Assembly: GCF_000485595.1 (NCBI RefSeq)
Contig: NW_014577080.1
Location: 629,400-664,732 of the forward strand
Reading direction: 5' to 3'
DNA: 35,333 bases
Source of the DNA: Priapulus caudatus
Taxonomy: Eukaryota > Priapulida > Priapulimorpha > Priapulimorphida > Priapulidae
In this document: positions 1 through 11,800 of the stretch, one piece after another
How the letters are laid out: every line of letters begins with the position of its first letter
How positions within the stretch are numbered: the first letter of the stretch is position 1
Made by a program: the position numbers and the translations under genes
Notes under the pieces: model-generated
Seen by the model: only the letters and a program-made list of their open reading frames with translations
What the model was told of the DNA's origin: nothing
The model's database searches: none

Positions 1-52
1 ATCTATCTATCTCTCTCTCTATCTCTCTCTCTCTATCTATCTATCCATCTCC
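1..52. repeat. TCTA/TC microsatellite
   Basis: Interrupted ATCT and CT repeats at the window edge, so the array may extend further left. Confidence 0.85.
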
Positions 53-1032
53 ATTTCTTACTCGCTCGCTCTCACGTTCTCACTCTTGCACTCATTACAG
101 AACGCTCTGCGGGTGTAAATTAGGCAGGAAAATATGCGTCAAACATTATAACCAAGTTCATGACGAGCGATGAATCTCTCTGAAAAGCGGCGGCTATACC
201 ACCGCTTGGCACTTGGCCGCCGCGTTAATTATTCATGCTGATGTGCTGAATAATACAGAAGCATTAGAGCACCTGCCAGTCGGGGTGCAATCGCTCCCCC
301 AAGCGGCCACAAATCTAGGTGACCAGTCGATTGAGATGGTAGTCCCTGCTGCGTGTTCGTCGAACACAGGGTAGGCCTAATTCGCTTCCCGCGTAATGGA
401 GACATGACCGATCGTCTGTTACGTACTCTAGTCTGTTCCTTTGTGCTAGGTATAGGCCTATATACATCATGCAGTCGAAAGCCTTATCACGGAAACACAC
501 CGAGGCGAATACCGAGATGTGCGCAATATCGTATACGCATATTAGTGGTCGTAAAATTAGGTGCTGACTCGCGTGAGTATAGGGGGAGGGGAGGGTGGAT
601 GTGGGGATGTGGATGTGTATATGGGAGAGGGGAGGAGGATATGGGAGGGGTGATGACAAGAGACAGTGGTTAAGCCACGAGCGAGAGTCGGTGTACATAA
701 TCACCGTTCAGTTTGTCAGGAAACGTATGTTCTAGCAGAACATGGAGCCACCGGGCATTCATTGTTCGATAACGATTCGCAGCAGCATTGATGCAAGAAG
801 GCGCATTGCGGAAATTAGACTGCTAGTGTCGGGGATATTCGATGACTCACCACCACATATATATACATATATACACGTCTTTTAATATAGATTCCGTGTT
901 TTCGCGATAAAGCAGCTACAGATATCTTGTTTGTCTAGATTCTAACGATTGTCTGTATTAAACTAATATGTCGAGAGATGTAGGTAAATGACAATTTGAA
1001 TGTCACATATACAAGGCCAGTTGTATGTACAA

Positions 1033-1033
1033 A

Positions 1034-1113
<80 letters not shown>
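1033..1113. repeat. Compound (ACGC)n(AT)n microsatellite
   Basis: About eight ACGC units switch abruptly to a long AT run. Open frames crossing it encode only repeat peptides. Confidence 0.95.
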
Positions 1114-1114
<1 letters not shown>

Positions 1115-1865
1115 TGCTATAGGACTGGAAATTCTTTTATCACAAATTTTTTACGAGAAACTGAAATGGCTTTACGTAGATTTCGTATGATACGTATTAC
1201 AATTCATTGGTCTAATATATACCCTATTATTGGAAAAGCGTGTATCACTAACGGCATGATAATAAATTAAACTTACATTATTACATAAACTAGTGCTATC
1301 ATTTTTAAACGTGCACACTTTAAATTCATAGCGTGGTACTTTCATCAAAAAAATTTGGCGATATTAGCCTTTATTATTAATTATGGCTTGTATTGACCAA
1401 CTAGTGCAATGTCGATGTATGTATCTAAACGCTCAATCTGTTTACTTCTACGGTGCAGATAAAGACTGTAACTGACACTGAAGGCTTCATATAGCGCGCA
1501 CACCTCATGGCTGCTGACATTATACTAAAACTCACGATTCTCCTCTAGTGAACGTACAATTTCCCCGTAGGCTACTTTTGCACTCTGAATAACATGGAAA
1601 AAATGTTTCGCGTGTGGCCTGTAAGCAGCTAAACGACATTCATGTACTGTTACTTCATCAAAGCCCCACCGACATAGGTTCCTTTCAATAACATGAATCT
1701 ATGAACGCCTGTGGCAGCACAAACCAGTAGGCTATATAATTTTTACCAATTCCAACGAACTTCTCTACTATTCTACTGTACAACTAATGTGACGTGACCT
1801 TCGGGTGAGAATATATTGCTCCCTCATCAACAACAAAACGTCCAAAATCTTTTACAAAGTAGTCA

Positions 1866-1871
1866 TTTATT
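1866..1871 (-). terminator. Candidate RBBP5 polyadenylation signal AATAAA
   Basis: The minus strand reads AATAAA about 850 nt past the RBBP5 stop and is followed by a T/GT-rich stretch (TTTTGTTGTTG). An ATTAAA at 2312-2317 is an earlier alternative. This is sequence motif only. Confidence 0.3.
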
Positions 1872-2722
1872 TACAGAGTTCTTACACGGTTCTTTGTACG
1901 TATCCCAGTACGACATTATGTGGCATACTTGCGCTAGAAACAGCTGTTAGCCAAGCCACGTCTGTTACAAGTTTAGCTCAAACAACACAACACAACACAT
2001 AATGTAATGTCGTTTCATAGGAAAAAACACGTATTCCCTCCGGATTCAGCAAAAACGCGCGCGCTTGGGACGACTAAACATTTTACATTCTTCACAGGTC
2101 ATTGAGAATGGCCATTTTCTTAGATGTGGACACAATAGTATTGACAAAACACCAAACACAATTACAGCAATCAGACACTACTTAAAAGACTAATTACAAT
2201 GCACACGGTCATATTTACATTGAGTGTGCTTAGACAGCATCATTCAGCAAGGGCTTCCCGACAACAGTAACATTTACTGATTGAGTGGCTTTCACAATTC
2301 AGATTTTACGATTTAATGAGGTTTTTTTTATGAATGAGCACTCTTTCCGCCAATGTGTTCTTTCACACAGCATCGCGCCCGTGCCTGCCAGCCTGCACAT
2401 TTGCGCGCATTTGCCTTGATGCTGTTGTTAACAATAAGATTGCGGTGATTTCTGCTGATATAGGAAAGAAAAACCACCGAAACCAACGTGTTTCGTGCGT
2501 GCAGACCCCTTCAGCGACGGCAGCCACTCACACACGCAGAAAACGAACACATCTTCGCGTGCGACGGCAAGTCGTGGAGCTCTGCAGCTGACTCCCAGTA
2601 TAAAAAAAAGAGACGAGCGAGTAAAAAAAAACCCTGACGAAGATCTGTCGAATGCTACGCAACTTTGGAAAGGCATACACGCGTGTAGTATAAAATACGT
2701 TTAACCACATGTGTATACGATC

Positions 2723-2859
2723 TCAATAACTGTCAGTCCTCTGCTTCTTTACGGGCCTGTACGCCGGATCTGACTGTTTGCCTTTAGACTTGGCCGGGCG
2801 GCCGCTCTTGCCCTTCTGCTGTTTCTCCTTGCGAGTCGGATTCAGTAATGGATGGACTT
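2723..2859 (-). CDS. RBBP5: RBBP5 coding exon 13 of 13, with stop
   Basis: This completes E454 and encodes VHPLL (human EVHPLL), then a Lys/Arg-rich tail [18 protein letters not shown], ending RTDSY and TGA at 2723-2725. The acceptor is TTACAG|AAGTCC. The tail lacks the longer vertebrate extension after the basic block. Confidence 0.9.
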
Positions 2860-5800
2860 CTGTAACATCATGTCAATGGTCACGTGCCAACAGTTACGAT
2901 GGAGCTTAGACCGACTCCAGGTGTCGTTGAAAAAATTAACCCTTACGAACTCAGGCACGGGGGGGGAGGGGGGGGAAGGTTGAACTCATTTTACCACATG
3001 CATATATCGGTATGATTATTGTTAATTCTCGATGGCTTATATTATTGATTCAGTCTAATGATACTGCACATCTTTCCTGCATCAAATGCATTAATTTTAT
3101 TATCCATGTAGAAAGAAGCCAAGATGAGACGATATGCATGCCGGCATCAGAGCAGAGAATTGTGAATTAACCATCCACTTAATCGCAATCAGTTGCTACA
3201 CACAGTGGCCAAACCGAGATAAAATGCTCTTAGTTTTACTGATTTTTTTAATGAGATCGTAGGCTCGAGTGATATCAAGTCGAGCAACATCTAGTCACTT
3301 GAAATACGAGCCTAATAAACATGTATACGTACCATCGTACGGCGCATTTTCTAGTTCAATGTCCACCACTTTACTCTTCTTTTTCTTTCCACTTCCCTGC
3401 TCGGGTGACGAGTGCTTCTTTGCACTGCTTGGATCATCAGCCTGCATTATTCAGAACGAAAAACATTTACTCACTCAACTATGTTCACTGCATGTTATGA
3501 ACAAAAGTTAATTGGCAATAAAAAGGTTTTGTATGGCATTTGTTTCTACGGATGGACGATGTAAACGAATTACTACGGCTCATGCATCATAGATAAGCAT
3601 TATAAATTATGAATATTAGTAAAAGTTGAGTTGGTTGAGTGAAAAAAAAACAATGCTTCTTAAATGGAAATAAATACAGCAACACATACATGCATGCTGG
3701 TGTACGTACGGTCTCGTACACGCACGCTCACCACTGCACACACGCACGCACGCACTAACGCAACCACACACGCACGCACGCACTAACGCAACCACACACG
3801 CACGCACGCACGCATCTACGTATGCACGTACGCGTATATAAGCCAACTACACATCCAAAAGCGCAACCGTCAGTAAGCAACCTCCATCTTGCACTGACCA
3901 CGTTATGTGCACTTTTACGCGTGGGAGACATTTCAGACAATAAACCACGAAACGGTCTGTGTTTTTAATGTGCAATCACCATCACTTGACCCTGACTGAG
4001 TAAACCGCGGCCAACGGAGAGCAAATAAAGCAGCTGCATAGACGGTCAATAGGAAACGGCTTTTTCTTAATTGAATCCGCCTATCACGTACGTGTCTCCC
4101 CTCCTCTCTTTAGCTGGCAGCGTGTCTTAGGAGTGGTGGCAACCGCAGCACAACCAATATTTTCCTAACGGGAAAAATCTATAGGGGCATTCTGGTCATT
4201 CCCCGCTGCAACCGTTTCTCTAGCGAATAGCTCATGCTAGCGTCCAAGCTAACGTTGATATCCACTGACGCGAGGTCCCTACGAGCCCTACTGCACTACC
4301 TCTCTCGGTTTGATCACGAGTTGCTTGCATGATATGGACAGTCAAGTCCGTTGTAAGATTCGTAGGAGTTTCTTGTGTGATTTCATGTGCTGACTGGTGT
4401 TTATCTAGACTTTTCTACAGTGCAACCCGCACCTAGACGCCCTAACAGATGTGTAGATTCGTGGTTGATCGTGGATTCTTATTATTCATTCACCTCTGTA
4501 ACTGCTCCTGATCTGTTAAATAGTTGCATGAAACCTACCGAGAATAATCTCTCCGCCTCGCTGTAGTGGCCCGTCTGTCCGACATCCTACCTCCCACTAT
4601 GCTACCCTCATTGTACTGCCCTAAAAATCCGTCTCCTCTGACTGTTCTGCCCTACACATCCCATTCCTTCACTGTTGTGTGCCCTGACCCCCCCCCCATA
4701 TTGTACTGCCTTAACCAGCCCTCTATATTGTACTGCCCTAACCAGCCCTCCATATTGTATTGCCCTACACATCCCCCGATATTGAACTGCCCTACCCACC
4801 CCCTCATATTGTATTGCCCTACCCATCCCCTCATATTGTATTGCCCTACCCATCCCCCATATTGTACTTCCCTACCCATCCCCCATATAGTACTGCCCTA
4901 CCCATCCCCCGATATTGAACTGCCCTACCCACCCTTGATATTGTATTGCCCTACCCACCCCCCATATTGTACTTCCCTACCCACCCCCTCATATTGTACT
5001 TCCCTGCCCATCCCCCATATTGTATTGCCCTACCCATTCCCCATGTAGTACTGCCCTACCCATCCCCCATATAGTACTGCCCTACCCATCCCCCATATTG
5101 TACTTCCCTACCCATCCCCCATATTGTACTTCCCTACCCATCCCCCATATTGTACTTCCCTACCCATCCCCCATATTGTACTGCCCTACCCATCCCCATC
5201 CCCTTCCCTCGCTGTACTGTCTTGCTGATACCCTTCCTACATGTGAGCACATGAGCACTGCTCCCGGCCATCATCGATTACCTGATCGCCCCACGCCATG
5301 TCTCCTGCATCCTCGATCTCAGGTGTGATAGAGAGAAACAGCAGCGACCTATCATCAGTGCCTTCCTCGTCGCTGTGGCGCGAGAAAAAGGAGAAAAACA
5401 AGTCCGTAAGCGATCGTCTACGACAGAGCGCAGTTTTCCTGCTTCGACACCCGGCTAGCAAACGCAGGCACGTGGCGAAGCGATGCGCTGATTGCTTGCG
5501 TTTGACATGCAAATGTAAAAATTGTAATGGCATTCTGGTGCGCGTATGCAAATTGACTCGCCGGCAACTTTAACAACCTTGCTAATGCGCTTTCAGTTTT
5601 ATTTATTACGTGATACTGTAAATGTTAATGTATATTATTCCATTTTCCCCCTTAAATGTCGTGCAGTGATTATTCAATACGTAGCATGAATAATAGAAGA
5701 GTTTACAATTTGATTTACTGTGATATAAAACCTACAGCATTCCGCTACATTTGAGTGAAATTGTGCTTGTTGTGCATGGTGTATTATTGACCTGGGCGAG

Positions 5801-8800
5801 AAAAATAACCACGCCTCCCCCCAGACCAGGCTGTACATGTTTATCACGCATGCACATCAAAATGGCGACTTCCCAGCACTTTCTTGCTAAGCATTGCTTT
5901 TTAAAACGTCCTATCGCCACAATGATTGGCTGAAGCTGCTTCGTCAATCACACCAGGCAGATAGGTCAAATACCAAGAGGCTAGTACAATAGTTTCAAGA
6001 ATATTTCAAGTGCCATATTTTGATCAGCTCAAACAAGTTTTGTATAAATAAACTATAAAAGTCATATATCTACCATTATGCCAGTATGGAGTTTTTCAAA
6101 CGCTTCATGTGCTACATAATGCAAAGATACATGCATCGGTACTCTTTACCTACCTGCTACAGAAAGCTGCTATAGCTTCCACGGTTACTACATCTACTTC
6201 TCCTCCCTCTTCCTCCTTTCCTGCACAGAAACATGTATACAATCAGCTATGCTTAACATGTGAACCACACACACAGAGTAACATCACAATTATTAGCCTG
6301 GTTAGCTACCTGATACTGCTATCCTACCTAAACACATGTAACATTATATTCCCTCTCCCGAGGACATATCTAAAAGACGTTTTGTGCACAATAAAAGAGG
6401 GTCGAATTTTTATTTTTTAGGGCAAGGAAAGTGTTGCCTTGGATTTCGTGAGAAATATACTTAGTTGGTAGGACACCAAGACAAACATTCCCTTCAATGG
6501 AGGGACACCGAAACAATTTACTTTTTCCTGGCACATGTAAGAGAGAGGGATACACGTACAACATGGAGCCATGGTAAGGGCACTGGGGCAAACAAAATGA
6601 AGTAGCCACAGCGATGTATTGTCATGGATATCGGTAAGATTACGGCGCCATGGCAAGTACGGACACAACCACTGCACTTTCAGTCAACCGCGTGGTGAAA
6701 TTCAAGCCATGCTGTAACCCAAGCTATCATGTATCATATGTCATCATGTATCATGTATCATGTATCATGTAACCCAAGCTATCATGTAGTGAATAGGCAG
6801 GTAAACACAATTCGTCACCCGATGCTCACAGTGTACAGTTTAACACACTAACCGGTTTGCTGCGACAACTTGAAAACAATGGCATGAAAAGAAACTCGCG
6901 CAACGTTGTCACGCAACACGACTCGACTGACTTGCCGTAGTAAACAAGCGAGAGAGTTCTTCGGTTCACCTAGCCGATTCCACAGGAGGTTTTACAGAAA
7001 GCATGGCACGCAGCCAAACGAGCGTGCACCGTATGTATATATATATATATACGTATTTATATATACCTGTGTATGTATACATGTGTATATGTATGTGTGT
7101 ATAGGTGTGTGTGTGTGTGCGTGCGTGCGTGCGCATGCATGTACGTACGTATGTATGTATATACGTATGTACGTATGTATGTTTGTATGCACCCTCGCGG
7201 GGAGCCCTGGGGGTAGGGGGCACGTACCCATGTGTGGTTCGGGGCTCTTGTCCTCATCCTCTATGTCAAACTCGCTCTCGCGTTCCTCGTACTCCACGTT
7301 CTCGTCCAACTCCTTGAAGTCGGGAGCGAACGCCGACCAGTTCTCGACCTGGTTCTGCGCCCACACGGAGACGACGCCGCTCGAGATGGACACGATGATG
7401 GGACGCACGGGATGCCACTGTAACAACACAGTCACTGTTACACCCACGCACGCACGCACACACGTACGCACGTACACATGTACACATGTACGCACCCACG
7501 CATGACACTATGATGGGATGCACGGGATGCCACTGTAACAACACAGTCACTGTTACACCCACGCACGCACGCACACACGTACGCACGTACACATGTACAC
7601 ATGGACGCACCCACGCATGACACTATGATGGGATGCACGGGGTGCCACTGTAACAACACAGTCACTGTTACACCCACGCACGCACGCACACACGTACGCA
7701 CGTACACATGTACACATGTACGCACCCACGCATGACACTATGATGGGATGCACGGGGTGCCACTGTAACAACACAGTCACTGTTACACCCACGCACGCAC
7801 GCACACACGTACGCACGTACACATGTACACATGTACGCACACACGCATGACACTATGATGGGATGCACGGGGTGCCACTGTAACAACACAGTCACTGTTA
7901 CACCCACGCACGCACGCACACACGTACGTACACATGCACACATGCACGCACACACGCACACACACATGCACACACACACACACACACATGCACACACACA
8001 CCAACGCACGCACACACGTACGCATGACACGATGATGGGATGCACGGGATGCCACTGTAACAACACGGTCACTGTTACACCCATGCACGCACGCACGCAC
8101 GCATATGCAGACAAATGCACGCACGCATGCACACGCAAACACATAAAAGCAACATAACAAAGAGAAGAAAAAACACTATGAGCATGTCCAGCTGCAAACA
8201 TTTCTGCCAGGCATCCTTTTTTTAAGAACGCAATTATTTCCACTCCCGTCGAATTCTCCTAGTCCTAGGGCTCGCACTTTACTGAGAAAAATTAGCCAAG
8301 CACTGTCAGCCAGGGGGCCGTTGTCAGAAACAAAATTATTCTTAACATTAGTCTTAACACTAACATTTTCTCGTAGACCGTCGACAGCACTTTGTTTCGT
8401 ATTGTTATGAGGAAATCTGCTACGATTTTTCATTCAGGTAACTTTGCAGCGTTTCTGTCGACAGTCTAAGAAAAAAATCAATGCTAAGACTAATGTTAAG
8501 ACTAATTTTGTTTCTGACAACGGGCCCCAGAACGCGAACCATATCTTATTACCACAGATATTTACCGAGCAGGAGGTATAATCCAACCCAACCCACACCC
8601 GACGTGCAACAAATTGAGGGTGCAAGATGACCTGTACAGCTACACATCCAACATCCAGCAACTCACAGCAACATTCAGCAACATTCAGCAACTCACAGCA
8701 ACATCCAGCAACAGTTCTCCTTTGGTGCCATGTAGGATCTTCACCAAGTTACCAATGCTCTTTTCCCAGATGTAGAGAGCGTGCTGACGGGCGGAGCCTG

Positions 8801-11800
8801 CACAGATGTACTCTCCATCTCCACTGAAAACGCATTTCTTCCACAGAGTCCTGTAATTCACATAGAGAATGTCTGATTGCAAATTGTTAGTTTCTATCGG
8901 GAAAAACCGAGTGACAGAACGCCCCTCTGAGAAAGGTCGTTACGGTTTGCTAATGTTTTTTTGGCTTTATGGATCTTTTCGAAAGAACAGGTGCAAGAAC
9001 TAGCTAACACTATAACCGAAATAAAACGCGTAACTGCAAATAATATCTTCACTTTTCTATAGACAGCATACATAAGATTTAGCCTTATCTATTTTTTATA
9101 GCATACATGAGTAGAATTGCATAAAAAATAGATTCATGTATGCTATAAAAAAATAGATAAGGCTAAACCTTATGTATGCTGTCTATAGAAAAGTGAAGAT
9201 ATTATTTGCAGTTACGCGTTTTATTTCGGTTATAGTGTAAAAACTACAACTAGCATACTGGCACATTCCCGATAAATAAACACAATGTCGAGTTTACAGC
9301 GTCTACACACAGTAAAAGTATAATAAACACAATACTTAAAATATAATCTAATAGAAACATATTAAATAGGGTGAAACTTCTGAAGTTTTACTACCATGTC
9401 CGACACTATATGCGAGGAGATGTAATTTATAAGTGGCTTTTACAGAGCTCTTGTGACTAATGAAATAACTGACGACCGGATGGCAAATAGCGTTATATGG
9501 TAACATTTTGCCACCGTTATTGCAGCTTCTGAAATTCATGACTGTGAAAGAGGCCAAAAAGGAAATCATAGAAAACTGAAGTTATTGGAAATGCTATTGT
9601 CCTTGGCTCTCAAACAATCGGGTTTATTTGACTTATACTAGATCTTTACGACATGACACAGATTTGTCTGGTTTTACAAACTTTAGAGAGTAGGTTTGCA
9701 CATTTTTCTTTTGCTAGGTAGCCCTCATTTGGTCAGCATATGCTCAGACATTACAATGATCGTCACGATATCGCTGTCACTTCATTCGAATAGTAAGAAT
9801 ATCCATACGTTCGTAATTAAACTCAGATGAAGCCATATAATATCTACAGGCATTGCAACAGACATATGGGTCTAATCACACGATAATAAATACAACGAAA
9901 CACACACACACACACACGTGCTTGCAGCCACTTTGAATAAATCCTGTCAAATTTACATAACATAGTTGTTGATTACAGATCAAGAATTATTTCCTGCCCT
10001 CCAGCACTTTTCCTGGGATTTTTGCCAATTCAATATTTCCGTGACGCTTGGTGTGTTCGTTAGAGGCTTGCTTGACACATGCCAGCTTTCACGTGTGCAT
10101 GTGATGCCGAGAAGATAGCAAGGTAAAGAAGGAAATTTTTTTTATAAAATTTGCCTTACGCGAATGCCAGCGTATAAAATATACATAAATGAATATCGCA
10201 TCAGCACCGTGGCAAACACAGTGACTAGCGCGCGACCATTTCTCAGATGTTCCCACACTACACGCTCGGTGCGAATATTTAGCAGATTTACAAGCGTTTC
10301 AATTACTGGTGGCACGACGACGACAGAAATACATGAGAGTATCAGCTGACATTTTTTAATCAGCGCGCCGCATTGATTTCTGGTTCTTCTCCGTGGCTTT
10401 GTCTGTTCCATCGCAGCCAGCACTCAGCTGCGGTGGTCGAGTCATCACAGCGGTTGTAATTATGATTTGCCCCACTTACTCAATGCTACACAACGGGAAA
10501 TTGAGTTCCATTGAAATCCACATAAATTCTGAGAAATGAGCTAGAACGGGAGTGGTGGTGGGGGGAGTCGGCTCTTAAAATTGGAATTCGTTTTTCGACG
10601 TCGCGAAGGTTGGGAGATTTGTCTTGAACACAGATTAATACCGTGTCACCTGCGGTGCAACTCATTAAGTTTCAACTGCAGCGACTATAATCCATCTCTA
10701 TGATGTCGTAGCAATTGTGAGAAGGAACTGATACTATATATATTATGTGTGTACGTGCATGCACGTGTGCGTGCATTAATGCGTGAGGCACTGTACCCGA
10801 AGATTTTTACGTAAACGGTACCATATATGAAAATCGTACCATATATGCAAATGAAGAGAACGTGCTATACATATACAGCTGAGCATGTCACAGGAAAATA
10901 TTCTAACCTGTCAAGAATATTACCAATCAACTAATGGCTCAATCACAAGTGATATTTTGATGTAATGCATTATCCCTTTTTTATCATCTTTTTTCCCAGG
11001 GCTGTGTAGGCAAGGACATTTCAACTTAACTATGAAAATGATAAAACTCTAAACCTTTACTAGACTACGGGCAGATTATTCACAATTCCCCTCATGTGTT
11101 CATCCCGGGACAAGAGGGACTGCTCAGAAGTACAGCAGTGCACAAATAATATCAAAACAAAATGATAATTCGAACAAAGGCAGTCTGACAAAATGAGTCA
11201 CAATCACTGCAGCTGATCCATGCAGCTAATCAGCATTATACAGTGATTTTATTCAATTTGTGGAAAAGTAGTCTATCAGGGTAGTACTGAATAGGGTGGA
11301 GGAGGCATACAGGAAGTGCTGCTCTCAGACTAAAGATGCAAGGACAACAGATTACGAGTTTAATGTTTCATATATGCAACAAGTGCCGCAGAGCGACAGC
11401 GCTCAACTGACGTGTACTGTAGCCGGGTATTCTTCTAATAAACTCACTGGCAACCGAATCAAGTGCGCTCTCCCGCCACCGTGTTCACGCTCAGAGCTAT
11501 ATCTAGGATACTACTAATACAGATCTGAAATCTATGATAGCTAGGCTTTGCTATACCGGTAGTACAGTAATAAAGATACAGCTGTGTAACTTTAATGACT
11601 TCGCTATATTAACATGTTATCATGGATATGCATCGAGTGCAAGCGTAGTGGTGGTGGGAGGAGAGTGGGGGGAGGGGGCGGGTGGAGGGGGCTCTAAGTC
11701 TAATAGCAAAAGCAGTTGCCGCAAGATGGCGCGTGCAAGTGTCATCAATAATCAAAGATGGCATCACCCTTCGTGCGTGATAACCTCACTCCATTGAGTT

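Larger units (their letters stand above)
1..2722. other. RBBP5 3' UTR and downstream flank, no further gene seen
   Basis: Apart from the microsatellites listed, I see no coding pattern, splice-bounded conserved peptide or RNA gene. The RBBP5 3' UTR must begin at 2722 and run leftward. Open frames here are short and low-complexity. Confidence 0.5.
3442..5281 (-). other. RBBP5: RBBP5 intron 11 (1.84 kb)
   Basis: This intron holds the 28-bp array at 3735 and the large 26-bp minisatellite at 4594-5205. Nothing else is recognised between 3842 and 4590. Confidence 0.75.
6221..7227 (-). other. RBBP5: RBBP5 intron 9 (1.0 kb)
   Basis: Contains the ATCATGT repeat and the compound microsatellite. Nothing else recognised. 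Confidence 0.7.

Noticed and set aside
353-673. 106-aa plus-strand and 129-aa minus-strand frames near the left edge
   Set aside because: They are mutually overlapping, low-complexity in part, and have no recognisable motif or exon structure.
4566-5048. 160-aa Pro-rich open frame with regular repeats, resembling a repeat protein
   Set aside because: The 26-bp period rotates through all three frames without stops, so it is a repeat artefact within an RBBP5 intron.
4594-5205. Regular direct repeats that could suggest a CRISPR array
   Set aside because: There are no unique spacers; the units are contiguous, and the window is clearly animal nuclear DNA.
7668-8243. 191-aa Cys/Val-rich frame containing several [10 protein letters not shown] pieces
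   Set aside because: It reads the array of duplicated RBBP5 exon 9 starts. The peptides are exon fragments out of context, not a new gene.
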